Position numbers and translations under genes: made by a program. Below, in pieces: positions 26,333 through 35,631 of a stretch of 64,000 nt of DNA (positions within the stretch are counted from its first letter, which is position 1; each line of letters opens with the position of its first letter). The stretch is taken from contig VXNM01000010.1 in the NCBI GenBank assembly GCA_009840545.1, forward strand, positions 434,001 through 498,000. Reading direction: 5' to 3'. The notes below the pieces were generated by a model. That model searched no databases, was not told where the DNA came from, and saw nothing but the letters and a program-made list of their open reading frames with translations. The DNA comes from Gammaproteobacteria bacterium. GTDB taxonomy: Bacteria > Pseudomonadota > Gammaproteobacteria > Pseudomonadales > Azotimanducaceae.

Positions 26333-28264
26333 CTATTCCAGCCCTGCACCACCGGGTGAGACACTAGCTTGTCGTTTCTGTTTATCGGAGGGTCCGGATA
26401 GTCCTTCTTCAACTCTTTGCGCCTTCTCCTCATCCCACCACCAGGCATCGACCGCGGGCACATACGATAGCGGTCCCGAAACCGATTGATCCACCTCACC
26501 GAACTTGTTCCACGACACCAAACGGTATCCAGGCTGTCCCATCGTGGGGATCATGTAGAAGTTCCATAGCAGCACTCGGTCGACGGCTCGCGTAGCTGCA
26601 TAGAGGTCTCTTGCCGTTCGTGCCGTGATCACCTTGTCGATTAAGTGATCGACTACGGGATTCTTGATTCCGGCCCAATTTTGGCTGTACGGCTCATCTG
26701 CCGCTTCGCTCCCAAATCGATTCCTAAGGTCAAATCCGGGCATATTTCCCGGAATCCATATGTATCCACTGCCATCGAACTTTCCTGTTTGTACGCGGTG
26801 CTGCCAATTGGAAACCTCCGGAGCAATCGAGCTCGTCGAAATTCCGATCTGGTTGAGTCTGCGAACGTAGGGGGATTTGGCGCGAAGCAACATCGCTGAG
26901 ACCCAAACAAAATCTATGTGGAATTGTTCATTTGTATCTTTGTGTCTTAGCTCTCCTCGTTTGAGGACCCAACCAGCCTCCTCAAACAACTCGAGTGCTC
27001 TTTTCATGCTCTCCCGATTCGTACCGTAGCCCGTGGATGGAGGGTGTTTGAACTCGTGCGTAAACACTCGATCGGGGATCTGGCCGCGAAATGGTTCGAG
27101 CAACTCAAGCTCGTCTTCCGAAGGAAGTCCCCGCTGCGCCATCGGAGAGTTGTAGAAGTAGCTGTCCCCGTAATCGTAGAAACCAAACAGGATTACGCGA
27201 TTTATCCACTTGAAATCGTAAAGCAGCCACAATGCTTCACGTACTCGAACATCGTGAAATTTTTCTACCCGCATGTTCCAAAACGTAGGCCACCACATTC
27301 CCCATGCACGCTTCAGATAGCGCAGTTCTTTCCTGAAGAGTCCCGCATGCAATGCGTCGAAGTCATAGCCCGTCGTCCAGTTCTTTGAGACTGTTTCCTC
27401 CCGCATGTCGTAAACGTGAGCCTTGTGGGCCTCCAGCATGACAGTCTCGTCGAGAAAGTAATCCCACTTGACTGTCTCAAAGTTGTAGCGACCTCGCATT
27501 ACGGGAAGATTCCAACCCCAATAATCTGGATTTCTCTCGTAGTAGATGTTCTTCCCGAAGTCCATGTCTTTCACGGTGTATGGACCGCTTCCAAGCGTCG
27601 GCTCGTGAGTTGTCTTTGTAATGTCGCGAGTCTCCCAATAGTGCTCGGGGAGTATGGCAAGCCCGCCGTAGGTGAACGGGATGTTTGGACTAACCTCAAC
27701 GTCTTCCTTGGTGACGAAGCAGACCTCTTGGTCGCCGAACTCGAACACGTGATCAAGTTCGGTCAGAGCGGCTTTTAACGTGACAGAACCTTTTTCCTGC
27801 AAGGTGGTAAAGGTCCAAACGACATCGCTTGCCTTAACTGGTTCTCCATCGTGCCAGTAGGCGTTCTTCCGCAACTTGAACGCAACCCACGCATAGTTCT
27901 CGTCAACGGCAACACCTTCTGCAAGACGCCCGTAGGCACTCGCGTTCTCGTCTGCAGTTCCCTCAAGCAACCGATCGTAGACGAGAGAGTTTGCGCCGCC
28001 TAGATCATGTCCAGCGACCAATCTCCCCTTGTCGAGAATCCCATTGAAGTTGTCCCAAGTGCCTAACGCAGGAAATCGGATCATTCCTCCTTTAGGAGCG
28101 GACGGGTTCGCGTAGATGAAGTGGTCGAATCCTGGTTCGTACTTCAGTGGATCTACATAACTAATGCCGTGCTTGTACTCAGGATTGGCACAGGGCTCCT
28201 CGGCCACCAAGTTCAAACCACCAAAAATGGTCGACGCGGCAAGCGCAAAAGCCAACGCTCTCAT
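26333..28264 (-). CDS. yejA: Peptide-binding protein of ABC importer, YejA type
   Basis: A 643-residue family 5 solute-binding protein. It starts with a signal peptide (MRALAFALAASTIFGG, cleaved around LVAEE), then the YejA-type opening 'EYKHGISYVDPLKYEPGFDH' and FIYANPSAPKGG. Blocks such as 'AYWHDGEPVKASDVVWTF' and 'SGPYTVKDMDFGKNIYYER' are typical of peptide-binding proteins. It would deliver peptides to YejBE. The ATG at 28262-28264 is chosen because it begins the signal peptide; the frame is open nine codons further. The C-terminal 25 residues after 'YVPAVDAWWWDEEKAQR' are a variable tail. The gene is divergent from an SDR gene across a 102-base gap. Confidence 0.93.
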   Translation of the reverse strand: MRALAFALAASTIFGGLNLVAEEPCANPEYKHGISYVDPLKYEPGFDHFIYANPSAPKGGMIRFPALGTWDNFNGILDKGRLVAGHDLGGANSLVYDRLLEGTADENASAYGRLAEGVAVDENYAWVAFKLRKNAYWHDGEPVKASDVVWTFTTLQEKGSVTLKAALTELDHVFEFGDQEVCFVTKEDVEVSPNIPFTYGGLAILPEHYWETRDITKTTHEPTLGSGPYTVKDMDFGKNIYYERNPDYWGWNLPVMRGRYNFETVKWDYFLDETVMLEAHKAHVYDMREETVSKNWTTGYDFDALHAGLFRKELRYLKRAWGMWWPTFWNMRVEKFHDVRVREALWLLYDFKWINRVILFGFYDYGDSYFYNSPMAQRGLPSEDELELLEPFRGQIPDRVFTHEFKHPPSTGYGTNRESMKRALELFEEAGWVLKRGELRHKDTNEQFHIDFVWVSAMLLRAKSPYVRRLNQIGISTSSIAPEVSNWQHRVQTGKFDGSGYIWIPGNMPGFDLRNRFGSEAADEPYSQNWAGIKNPVVDHLIDKVITARTARDLYAATRAVDRVLLWNFYMIPTMGQPGYRLVSWNKFGEVDQSVSGPLSYVPAVDAWWWDEEKAQRVEEGLSGPSDKQKRQASVSPGGAGLE

Positions 28265-28366
28265 GGACAACCCTATCCCTTCCCAATGCATATCGTAATC
28301 GCTAATCGAACATTGTTGGATTACGATAGTCGGCTACTTCCGAAACCATCCACTCAAGGAACGCTA

Positions 28367-29149
28367 ATGAGTGTACAAACAACACTATTCGACTTGTCCA
28401 ATTGCGTCGCATTGCTCACAGGTGCATCCAAGGGAATGGGCTTAAAAATGGCCGAAGGACTGGCGGAGCACGGGGCGAGAGTCGTCGTCTCGAGCCGGAA
28501 GCTCGATCAGTGCGAAGCCGCGTGCAAACAAATCAATGAAGTTTGTGGAGACGAGCGCGCGATTCCAATTGCCTGCAATATTGGCTACAAGGATCAGTTG
28601 GAAAATCTTGTGAGTGAAACTCGGGAGCGTCTTGGACCGATCGACATCCTCGTTAGCAACGCCGGAGTGAACCCTTTCTACGGACCGATGTCTGAAATAC
28701 CCGACTCCGCCTACGACAAGATCATGAACTCCAATGTCCGATCCAACCATTGGCTATGTCAATTGGTTGCTCCTGACATGGTGGCGAAGAAAAAAGGCAG
28801 CATCATGATCACGGCAAGTACGGGTGCATTTTCGGGTTCACTCACGTTGGGTACCTACAACATTTCGAAACTTGCGGACATCGCGCTCGTTCGAAACGTT
28901 GCATTGGAGTACGGCCCACACGGCGTCCGTGTCAACGCAATCTGTCCCGGTTTGATAAAGACTGACTTCGCACGGGCGTTGTGGGATAACGATCTTGCTA
29001 GACGCAACGCGGAAACGACAACTCCGTTGAGGCGATTGGGAGAGTCCGAAGATCTGAAGGGCATCGCCGTTTTTCTTGCTTCTGACGCCAGCGCATACAT
29101 CACTGGTCAGGCAATTGCAGTGTGCGGTGGTACCAACATGTGGAGATAG
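28367..29149 (+). CDS. Short-chain dehydrogenase/reductase (SDR)
   Basis: A 260-residue classical SDR. The cofactor loop is TGASKGMG at 18-25, the structural NAG is in VSNAGVNPFYG, the active-site Ser lies in MITASTGAF and the catalytic pair is TYNISKLAD (YxxxK). The C-terminus 'FLASDASAYITGQAIAVCGG' is the usual family ending. It reduces or oxidises an alcohol or carbonyl with NAD(P); no substrate can be inferred. AAGGA lies eight bases before the ATG at 28367, which decides the start although the frame is open much further upstream. Confidence 0.9.
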   Translation: MSVQTTLFDLSNCVALLTGASKGMGLKMAEGLAEHGARVVVSSRKLDQCEAACKQINEVCGDERAIPIACNIGYKDQLENLVSETRERLGPIDILVSNAGVNPFYGPMSEIPDSAYDKIMNSNVRSNHWLCQLVAPDMVAKKKGSIMITASTGAFSGSLTLGTYNISKLADIALVRNVALEYGPHGVRVNAICPGLIKTDFARALWDNDLARRNAETTTPLRRLGESEDLKGIAVFLASDASAYITGQAIAVCGGTNMWR

Positions 29150-29173
29150 TGTTCAATCAGTAACGAAACACCA

Positions 29174-31507
29174 TTGGAGCAATACCACGGGTTTCTCCTT
29201 CAAATTGGATATCGGGTCGAGAGCGACGCGCCGGTAATTCACTTAAGTGGTCGACTCACGGACGGACGGTCGTTTCTAGTCCGTGAAACTCGCCGAATTC
29301 CTCACTTCTATGTTCGAGACAAGGATGTCGGCCACTCTGCGCTGCGAAAGTTCGACATTGTTGAGTCGGACTTTGACACATTGGATGGAAATCCCGCTGC
29401 CAAAGTCATCGTCCATCTTCCGGCGGACACCCTTCCCGTTCGAGACAGGCTTCATGCCGAAGGCATTCCCACTTACCAAGCAGACCTTCGATTTCCCGTT
29501 TCTCATCTGATCGAGAGGAACATTCGAGGTGGAATTGGCATCAAAGGCGAACCCGACGTTGAACAAGCAGGACCGGATGTAGTCTTCACCAACCCAGACA
29601 TATTCCCGTCAAAGGCCCTACTGAACCCACGAGTGCTGTCGTTTGACATCGAAACCGATCCAGATGCTCGACGCTTGCTTGCGATAGCGATTCATGGACT
29701 AGGCATGGACGAAGTGCTCGTCGTAGATCCAGACGCTAGACCGATGCCAAATTCGTCTATTGGATTTCGAACGGAACGGGAGGCCATTGAGGCGTTTGTT
29801 CAAAGAGTGGCCCATTTGGATCCCGATGTATTGACCGGATGGAACGTAATAGATTTCGACCTTGCTGTCCTTTCTCGTATTGCACGTCGCTGTAGGATTC
29901 CACTAAGACTCGGAAGAACAGACGCTACGGTTCAGGTTCGAGAGGCTCAAGGATTCTTCGCCAGCAGTCAGGCAACAGTGCACGGCAGAGTTGTGTTGGA
30001 CGGCATTGCGCTGATACGCGGGGCCTTCATGCCTTTCAAAGACTATTCGCTTGACGCCGTTTCCCGAGAAGTTCTTGGTGAAGGCAAAGCCGTTGAAGGA
30101 GACGTGAGGGATCGAGCCGAGGAAATTCTCGAACGCTACAAGAGTGACTTAGCCGGCTTTGTGCACTATGCCGGAACCGACGCCCGGCTCGCTCTGCAAA
30201 TCGTCGAGAAGCTTCAACTCATTCCGTTGGCGATCAAGCGAAGCACCCTCACCGGCATGACCATGGACCGGATCTCTGCCAGTGTGGCATCCTTCGACTT
30301 TGTCTATCTGTCTCAGTTGAGACACAAGAAAATCGTTGCTCCGTCGGTTCATGCCGGCAACTACCATCAACGAGAAGTGCACTCGGGCGGTCTCGTTCTT
30401 CAACCGACGCCAGGAATGTTTCAGAACGTGTGGACGTTTGACTACAAGAGTCTGTACCCAAGCGTAATGCGTACATTCAATATCGACCCCGTGAGCTATC
30501 TTGCCGGTTTCGATGCGGAAGATCCGATTGAAACTACCAACTTTGCGCGATTCAGCCGAGATCCTGCCATTCTTCCCTCCGTACTCGACACATTGTTCGA
30601 GGAACGTGAGACAGCCAAGCGAGAAGGCGACCCGATCGCATCGCAAGCGATCAAGATTTTGATGAACAGCTTCTATGGAGTATTAGCTACGCCGGTCTGT
30701 CGATTCCACAATTCAAAGCTAGCCAACGCTATAACGTCGTTTGGTCGCTACTTTCTTCGATACGCAAAAGATTGGTTCGAGAGTCTAGACTACAACGTTC
30801 TCTATGGCGACACAGACAGTGTCTTTGTGGAGTCCGGGATAGAGTCGGACAGCGAGGCGTACGAGATCGGCTCGGCGAGAGCTGAAGACTTCAATGCGGA
30901 ACTGTCGGCACACGTACAAGACAAGTGGTCCGTCCAGAGCAAACTCACTCTCGAATTCGAGCACCTCTACTCCAAGTTCTTCTTGCCAGCCATGCGTAAA
31001 TCAAGACAGGGAGCACGAAAGAGGTATGCCGGATTGGAGTACCCATCAGGCGAGGTCGAATTCACCGGCATGGAAGTGGTGCGGCGCGATTGGACCGACC
31101 TTGCAAAAGAAGTTCAACGAGAGCTGTTCAGGAAGTTGTTTACCAATGAACCTGTAGACGAGTACTTGAGAGAGTACGTTAGAGAGCTTCGCTCTGGGAA
31201 CCTGGACGAGAAATTGGTGTATCGCAAGGGTCTCCGAAAACCCCTGTCAAAGTACACGAAAGTTGTGCCACCCCACGTTGCCGCGGGCCGAAAGATGGAC
31301 CGACCTGGAAAGGTTATTGAGTACTTGATCACCTTGGACGGTCCGGAACCGCTAGAAAACCTCAAGAGCCCTCCTGATCGCGAACACTATGTACAGCGAC
31401 AGATCAGACCGGTGGCAGAACCCGTGCTTTCTGCCCTTGGCCTTGACTTCGATGCTGTCGCAGAACGCTACTATCAGCCCGACCTGTTCCCAAATCTCGA
31501 AAAATAG
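29174..31507 (+). CDS. polB: DNA polymerase II (family B)
   Basis: A 777-residue family B polymerase of the E. coli Pol II type. The exonuclease motifs are intact: exo I LSFDIETDP, exo II TGWNVIDFDLAVL, exo III YAGTDARLALQI. So are the polymerase motifs: A DYKSLYPSVMRTFNIDP, B ILMNSFYGVL, C LYGDTDSVFVES. Pol II is an SOS-type polymerase for restart and bypass. The start is a TTG at 29174, in the same frame as the SDR gene and 25 bases after its stop; no ATG or GTG fits and no clear ribosome site is visible, so translation may depend on the SDR gene. The intact proofreading site contrasts with PolA in this window. Confidence 0.94.
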   Translation: MEQYHGFLLQIGYRVESDAPVIHLSGRLTDGRSFLVRETRRIPHFYVRDKDVGHSALRKFDIVESDFDTLDGNPAAKVIVHLPADTLPVRDRLHAEGIPTYQADLRFPVSHLIERNIRGGIGIKGEPDVEQAGPDVVFTNPDIFPSKALLNPRVLSFDIETDPDARRLLAIAIHGLGMDEVLVVDPDARPMPNSSIGFRTEREAIEAFVQRVAHLDPDVLTGWNVIDFDLAVLSRIARRCRIPLRLGRTDATVQVREAQGFFASSQATVHGRVVLDGIALIRGAFMPFKDYSLDAVSREVLGEGKAVEGDVRDRAEEILERYKSDLAGFVHYAGTDARLALQIVEKLQLIPLAIKRSTLTGMTMDRISASVASFDFVYLSQLRHKKIVAPSVHAGNYHQREVHSGGLVLQPTPGMFQNVWTFDYKSLYPSVMRTFNIDPVSYLAGFDAEDPIETTNFARFSRDPAILPSVLDTLFEERETAKREGDPIASQAIKILMNSFYGVLATPVCRFHNSKLANAITSFGRYFLRYAKDWFESLDYNVLYGDTDSVFVESGIESDSEAYEIGSARAEDFNAELSAHVQDKWSVQSKLTLEFEHLYSKFFLPAMRKSRQGARKRYAGLEYPSGEVEFTGMEVVRRDWTDLAKEVQRELFRKLFTNEPVDEYLREYVRELRSGNLDEKLVYRKGLRKPLSKYTKVVPPHVAAGRKMDRPGKVIEYLITLDGPEPLENLKSPPDREHYVQRQIRPVAEPVLSALGLDFDAVAERYYQPDLFPNLEK

Positions 31508-31573
31508 AAACTTAAGCCGCTTCACTAAGCATAATTAGCCGTATTGATTCTGGCATTTGGCCGGAGACCTGAC

Positions 31574-32266
31574 ATGCCCCGAGACACTGCGCTACACGCG
31601 TATCGGAATTTCTTTGAGGGATTCAACACTCGTGACCCTCACGAATTTTCTATGGCGTTGCACTATCCCCATGTGCGGATGTCCTGGCGCCAACCACCCG
31701 GCATCGTGGCAGATCCCGAAGCCCACGCAATGAACCTTTCCTGGGATTGGCTTATCGACGAAGGATGGGACCACACAAATGGTGCAGATCCGCAAGTCAT
31801 CCATACCTCAGCCGACAAGTGGCACATTTCAGGCGGATGGACTCGAGTTCGAGAGGACGACTCTCCAATCCTGACCAACTATGTGACTTACATCGTCACA
31901 AGAATCGACGAACTCTGGGGGATTCAATGTCGCTACGGAACCGACTCTGAAATAGGCGATCAATCGGGCAATGTCGATGCTTCTTGGCGTGTCGTAGACC
32001 AATTCAAGCGTTCCATAAGTCGAGGACAACTTGATGGTGTTTGGAAGACTTGCGGGCCTGTCGTTCACGTGATCGAAGTCGGTGCAGTTCGCCGAGTCGG
32101 CACAATGGAAGCACTGCCGCTTAAGGAAATCGCTACAGCCAACATCGAGCATATCCATAGTGGAAGTCACTCTTCGACATTCGCAGTCACGGGGAGCATC
32201 AATAGCGCGTTGCTCTACCTTACTAATGAGAACGGATGGAAAATTCAGGCAATTTCATGGGTTTAG
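31574..32266 (+). CDS. NTF2-like protein, possibly two repeated domains
   Basis: A 230-residue protein of SnoaL/NTF2-like appearance. The first half opens with a helix 'ALHAYRNFFEGFNTRDPHEF', then 'HISGGWTRVREDDSPILTNY' and an IQCRYGTD strand. The second half begins again with 'VVDQFKRSISRGQLDGVWKT' and ends in 'NENGWKIQAISWV', a typical NTF2-like final strand. Such folds bind small molecules or act as enzymes; I cannot assign one. The ATG at 31574 has GGAG ten bases upstream. It overlaps the aldo/keto reductase gene by 10 bases, so the two are coupled and probably act in one pathway. Confidence 0.6.
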   Translation: MPRDTALHAYRNFFEGFNTRDPHEFSMALHYPHVRMSWRQPPGIVADPEAHAMNLSWDWLIDEGWDHTNGADPQVIHTSADKWHISGGWTRVREDDSPILTNYVTYIVTRIDELWGIQCRYGTDSEIGDQSGNVDASWRVVDQFKRSISRGQLDGVWKTCGPVVHVIEVGAVRRVGTMEALPLKEIATANIEHIHSGSHSSTFAVTGSINSALLYLTNENGWKIQAISWV

Positions 32267-33252
32267 CCACAAGAACCATTGGAACAACCACGGTAGAAGT
32301 CACTGAACTGGGATTCGGTGGAGCTCCTATCGGAGCTGTCGGAGAACGCCTATCGGACGATCAGGTTGATGAAATTGTTCAATCAGCATGGGACAAAGGA
32401 ATTCGGTACTTCGATACCGCTCCGCTCTATGGACATGGACTCTCGGAAAAGCGTTTAGGCCGCAATCTCATCAGATTTCCGAGAGATCAATTCGCAATGT
32501 CCACAAAGGTTGGGCGATTGCTAGTTCCTCGCGAAAGGGGAGAGAGATTTGCTGGCATGCGGGATAACGAACCTGTCGCGATACAGTACGACTATTCGGC
32601 AGACGCCGTCCGCAAGTCCATTGAATCGAGTCTTGAACGACTGGGATTGGACCGAGTCGACATCCTCCTTTGCCACGACATTGACAAGTGGACTCATGGC
32701 GAAGAGCAACCTGGAATTTACAAAGCTGCAGCGGAAGGTGCCTTGCCAGCATTGCACCGCCTTCGGGAAGAAGGAACCGTTCGCGCCATTGGTTTAGGGG
32801 TCAATGAGTCGGCGGTGTGTACCCGGGTGATGCGTGAATTCGATCCAGACTGCTTCTTGCTCGCAGGCCGGTTTACCTTACTGGAGCAAGAGCCATTGGA
32901 TGAAATGCTCCCTCTGTGTCTGAACAAAAATGTGTCAGTGATCATTGGCGGTCCCTACAACTCGGGATTGTTGGCGAATGCCGATCGAAGGCGTGCCACC
33001 TACGACTACAAACCAGCTCCTGATGATCTTTGGGAAAAAGCGCAACGAATTCGAGAGGTTTGCATGTCTCATGAAATCGACATGCGTGTGGCTGCACTGC
33101 AGTATCCCTTGCGCCACCGAGCAGTCGCATCCGTAATTCCGGGGATGTGGTCGCTGAACGAAGTAGAGATGAATCTCAAATTCATACAGAGCGACATTCC
33201 CGATAGCCTTTGGTCAGACTTGGCTCAAGCGGGACTCTCGCGAAGCTGGTGA
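32257..33252 (+). CDS. Aldo/keto reductase
   Basis: A 331-residue TIM-barrel oxidoreductase. Features: 'ELGFGGAPIGAVGERL', DKGIRYFDTAPLYGHG holding the catalytic Asp and Tyr, the Lys in FAMSTKVGRLL, the His in DILLCHDIDKW, and the NADP-binding 'PLRHRAVASVIPGMWSLNEV' near the end. The layout resembles the sugar or pyridoxal dehydrogenase branch (D-threo-aldose 1-dehydrogenase-like). It starts inside the preceding NTF2-like gene (ATG at 32257, overlap of 10 bases). The substrate is unknown. Confidence 0.9.
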   Translation: MGLATRTIGTTTVEVTELGFGGAPIGAVGERLSDDQVDEIVQSAWDKGIRYFDTAPLYGHGLSEKRLGRNLIRFPRDQFAMSTKVGRLLVPRERGERFAGMRDNEPVAIQYDYSADAVRKSIESSLERLGLDRVDILLCHDIDKWTHGEEQPGIYKAAAEGALPALHRLREEGTVRAIGLGVNESAVCTRVMREFDPDCFLLAGRFTLLEQEPLDEMLPLCLNKNVSVIIGGPYNSGLLANADRRRATYDYKPAPDDLWEKAQRIREVCMSHEIDMRVAALQYPLRHRAVASVIPGMWSLNEVEMNLKFIQSDIPDSLWSDLAQAGLSRSW

Positions 33253-33369
33253 AACTAGGGCTCATTTCGAATGTGGGACGTAGAGTCTTAGGCTTCCGTT
33301 CTCTATTCGAGCGAGAGACACTAGGGTCCTCTCACGCATGCCACTTGGCCCGTTAGGTTTCCTCGCTCG

Positions 33370-34956
33370 ATGATCGGGTTAACAACTGTCTTTGAACAAG
33401 ACATTTGGTACAAAGCATCACCCGTAGCTCTTCTGTTTTTCGTCGGAAAAACGATTCGTAAGGGATTTGAGCAATTCAAGAGTCTTGTGCTGCCCAATTC
33501 CTTTGTACTTGCTTGGTTTCTATCGCAACGAAACTGGCTGCTGATAGGAATTCTTGTCGGAATTTGGGTGATCCTGATTTTTGCGGTCGCCTTTGTACGA
33601 TATTGGAGATTTAGATTCAAGCTTACGCCCAACAGCATTTCTGTACGGGAAGGCGTTCTTAAGGAACGACAACTGGATCTCGAGTTTGAACGAATACGAG
33701 CGGTGAACTACAAGCGCGGACTCGTAGATCGAGTATTGGGTCTTACTGGAATTAGCTTCGACACGGCGGGAAGTGGAGAAGCCGAGGCAACCATTCCAGC
33801 GGTTTCGATGAAATTTGCTGAGTCCCTCAGGGCCAGTATTGAAGAAAAACGAACCGAATTATTGGAACCCGAGTTATCGCAAGATTGGGCTTTTGGTGAA
33901 AAGGAGAACCTTCTCATCCCAACTTTCGAATGGCCTGAAATGCTTCGAATTGGTTTTAGTTCGGGAAATTTCTTGTTCGTCGCAACGTTTATTGGGGCAA
34001 TCTCTGCATTTGCGGGGCAATATTCGAGCGCTTTCACAGAGTCCGACAGTGCCAATCAAACTAATCTCCTTGCAAGAGCTGTCATGTGGATTGTGACCCA
34101 CGGACACGAGCTTCATGCCGGAGTGATTCCCGGCATTCATAGAACTTTTTCAATCGCCTTAATTTTTGTGGAATTGGTTCTCCTTCTCGTCGTCTTGACC
34201 ATGATTTTCAATCTAGTGTCTGCTATTTTTCAGTGGTATAGATTCAGTCTGTTCCGCGAAAACGACACACTCAAGTCGGTGGCAGGACTGACTACCGTTA
34301 GAGAGACTCGTCTCACACTTCCAAAAATTCAATCAGTGGTCATTAGCGAGAACCTTAGAAGCCATTGGTTTTCATTTTTCAAGCTCACTGCGAGGCAATC
34401 ACATAGCCAACAGGAACACACTCTCGTCGTGCCTCTAGCTTCGTCCGACAGGAGTTCGGAGTTGTGCCAGCTGATGTTCAAGGACGCAACGACGGGATTG
34501 CGTTTTGATCCGAGAGCTCCTGAATTTATTCGGATTTCTCCCGCATATTTTTGGGTAGACTTTTTCAAGGTAGGTGTAGTCCCGAGCTTGTTTGCCATTG
34601 GGGTTGCAATGCTCTTGTTCTATAGCGTTTGGTGGATTCTGATTCTTGTTTGGCCACTGCTCGTTGCCTTGGTTCAGTTCCTGAAGTGGAGAAAGGCTGG
34701 GTACATGTATAACGAAACCGCCATTGTGCATCGAAAGGGGCTATTGACTTACACATTGGTCACATTGCCATTCTCGAAAATCCAGTCTGTGAGCGTTGAA
34801 CAGAACATCGTTCAGCAATGGACTCAACGTGCCACTCTAGAAATCAGGAATTCCACCCAATCGATTGGGATCCCGTACATAGACATTAATCTAGCTTGTG
34901 ATTTTCGAGATTTCTTGCTCTACAGCATCGAGTCCGCAAAGGAAGAATGGCAATGA
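33370..34956 (+). CDS. Bacterial PH-domain membrane protein, YdbT-like
   Basis: A 528-residue membrane protein with several hydrophobic pairs (about residues 55-80, 195-215, 255-285 and 400-430), each followed by a bacterial PH-like (bPH2/DUF304) domain. The domain signature recurs as 'LTPNSISVREGVLKERQLDL', 'LTTVRETRLTLPKIQSVVI' and 'AIVHRKGLLTYTLVTLPFSK'. Homologues in Bacillus (YdbT) act with YdbS; the pair is linked to resistance to an antimicrobial peptide there. The stop overlaps the ATG of the next gene as ATGA. The paired order is ydbT then ydbS, the reverse of the Bacillus arrangement. Confidence 0.78.
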   Translation: MIGLTTVFEQDIWYKASPVALLFFVGKTIRKGFEQFKSLVLPNSFVLAWFLSQRNWLLIGILVGIWVILIFAVAFVRYWRFRFKLTPNSISVREGVLKERQLDLEFERIRAVNYKRGLVDRVLGLTGISFDTAGSGEAEATIPAVSMKFAESLRASIEEKRTELLEPELSQDWAFGEKENLLIPTFEWPEMLRIGFSSGNFLFVATFIGAISAFAGQYSSAFTESDSANQTNLLARAVMWIVTHGHELHAGVIPGIHRTFSIALIFVELVLLLVVLTMIFNLVSAIFQWYRFSLFRENDTLKSVAGLTTVRETRLTLPKIQSVVISENLRSHWFSFFKLTARQSHSQQEHTLVVPLASSDRSSELCQLMFKDATTGLRFDPRAPEFIRISPAYFWVDFFKVGVVPSLFAIGVAMLLFYSVWWILILVWPLLVALVQFLKWRKAGYMYNETAIVHRKGLLTYTLVTLPFSKIQSVSVEQNIVQQWTQRATLEIRNSTQSIGIPYIDINLACDFRDFLLYSIESAKEEWQ

Positions 34957-35552
34957 ACATCCTGTTCAAGAATCCAACTGTTCCATTGGACACGTTGCCA
35001 ACTGTCGCCGATATTCCGTGGACAGCTGTGGAATTCCGCTACAGGAACATGGTTTTGCTACGCAATCTTTTTGTGTCCTTGATACTAATACCCATGGGCA
35101 TTGGGCTGTTTTTCATTTTTCAGCTTGTTGATCAAGCCGGACACGCAGGAGAGGATTTTCAAAGAATCGCGCGGTACCTTGTGGGCGGAGGTGCAAGTTT
35201 GTTGATTGCGTACTTGCTATTTCAATGGTATGTCATGCCTTTCTTGGAAGTTCCAAGAATGAAGTATGCGGTTCGTCTCCAAGACATTAACTACCGTCGA
35301 GGTGTGTTTAGTACCAAGACGACAAGTGCACCCTTTAGAAGGATGCAGCATGCAGAAACCAATCGAGGTCCATTGGAGCGCATGTTTGACCTCGCTTCTC
35401 TCTCGATCTTCACTGCTGCTGGTCTTGCACTTCAGATCCGTGGATTGAGCCCCGAAACAGCAGAGACCCTTAGAGATCATGTTTTGAAAAAGATTTCCGA
35501 ATATCAACAGCTTGATGCCAATAATGATGTCGAAGACTCGACCGGACTCTAG
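34953..35552 (+). CDS. Bacterial PH-domain membrane protein, YdbS-like
   Basis: A 199-residue protein with two membrane helices (about residues 38-60 and 80-100) followed by one bPH2 domain ('RLQDINYRRGVFSTKTTSAP', then 'PFRRMQHAETNRGPLERMFD' and 'LASLSIFTAAG'). It is the short partner of the YdbT-like protein. I start it at 34953 because that ATG forms an ATGA overlap with the preceding stop and has GGAAG eight bases upstream; the ATG two codons earlier (34947) is closer than usual to that site. Confidence 0.8.
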   Translation: MNILFKNPTVPLDTLPTVADIPWTAVEFRYRNMVLLRNLFVSLILIPMGIGLFFIFQLVDQAGHAGEDFQRIARYLVGGGASLLIAYLLFQWYVMPFLEVPRMKYAVRLQDINYRRGVFSTKTTSAPFRRMQHAETNRGPLERMFDLASLSIFTAAGLALQIRGLSPETAETLRDHVLKKISEYQQLDANNDVEDSTGL

Positions 35553-35631
35553 TAAGCTCCTTTGCCATGGCTTCGCCACCTAAGACCTGCCTAACCTCCA
35601 AAGTTCGCGAAGAGAAAAAGCTCGATAAACC

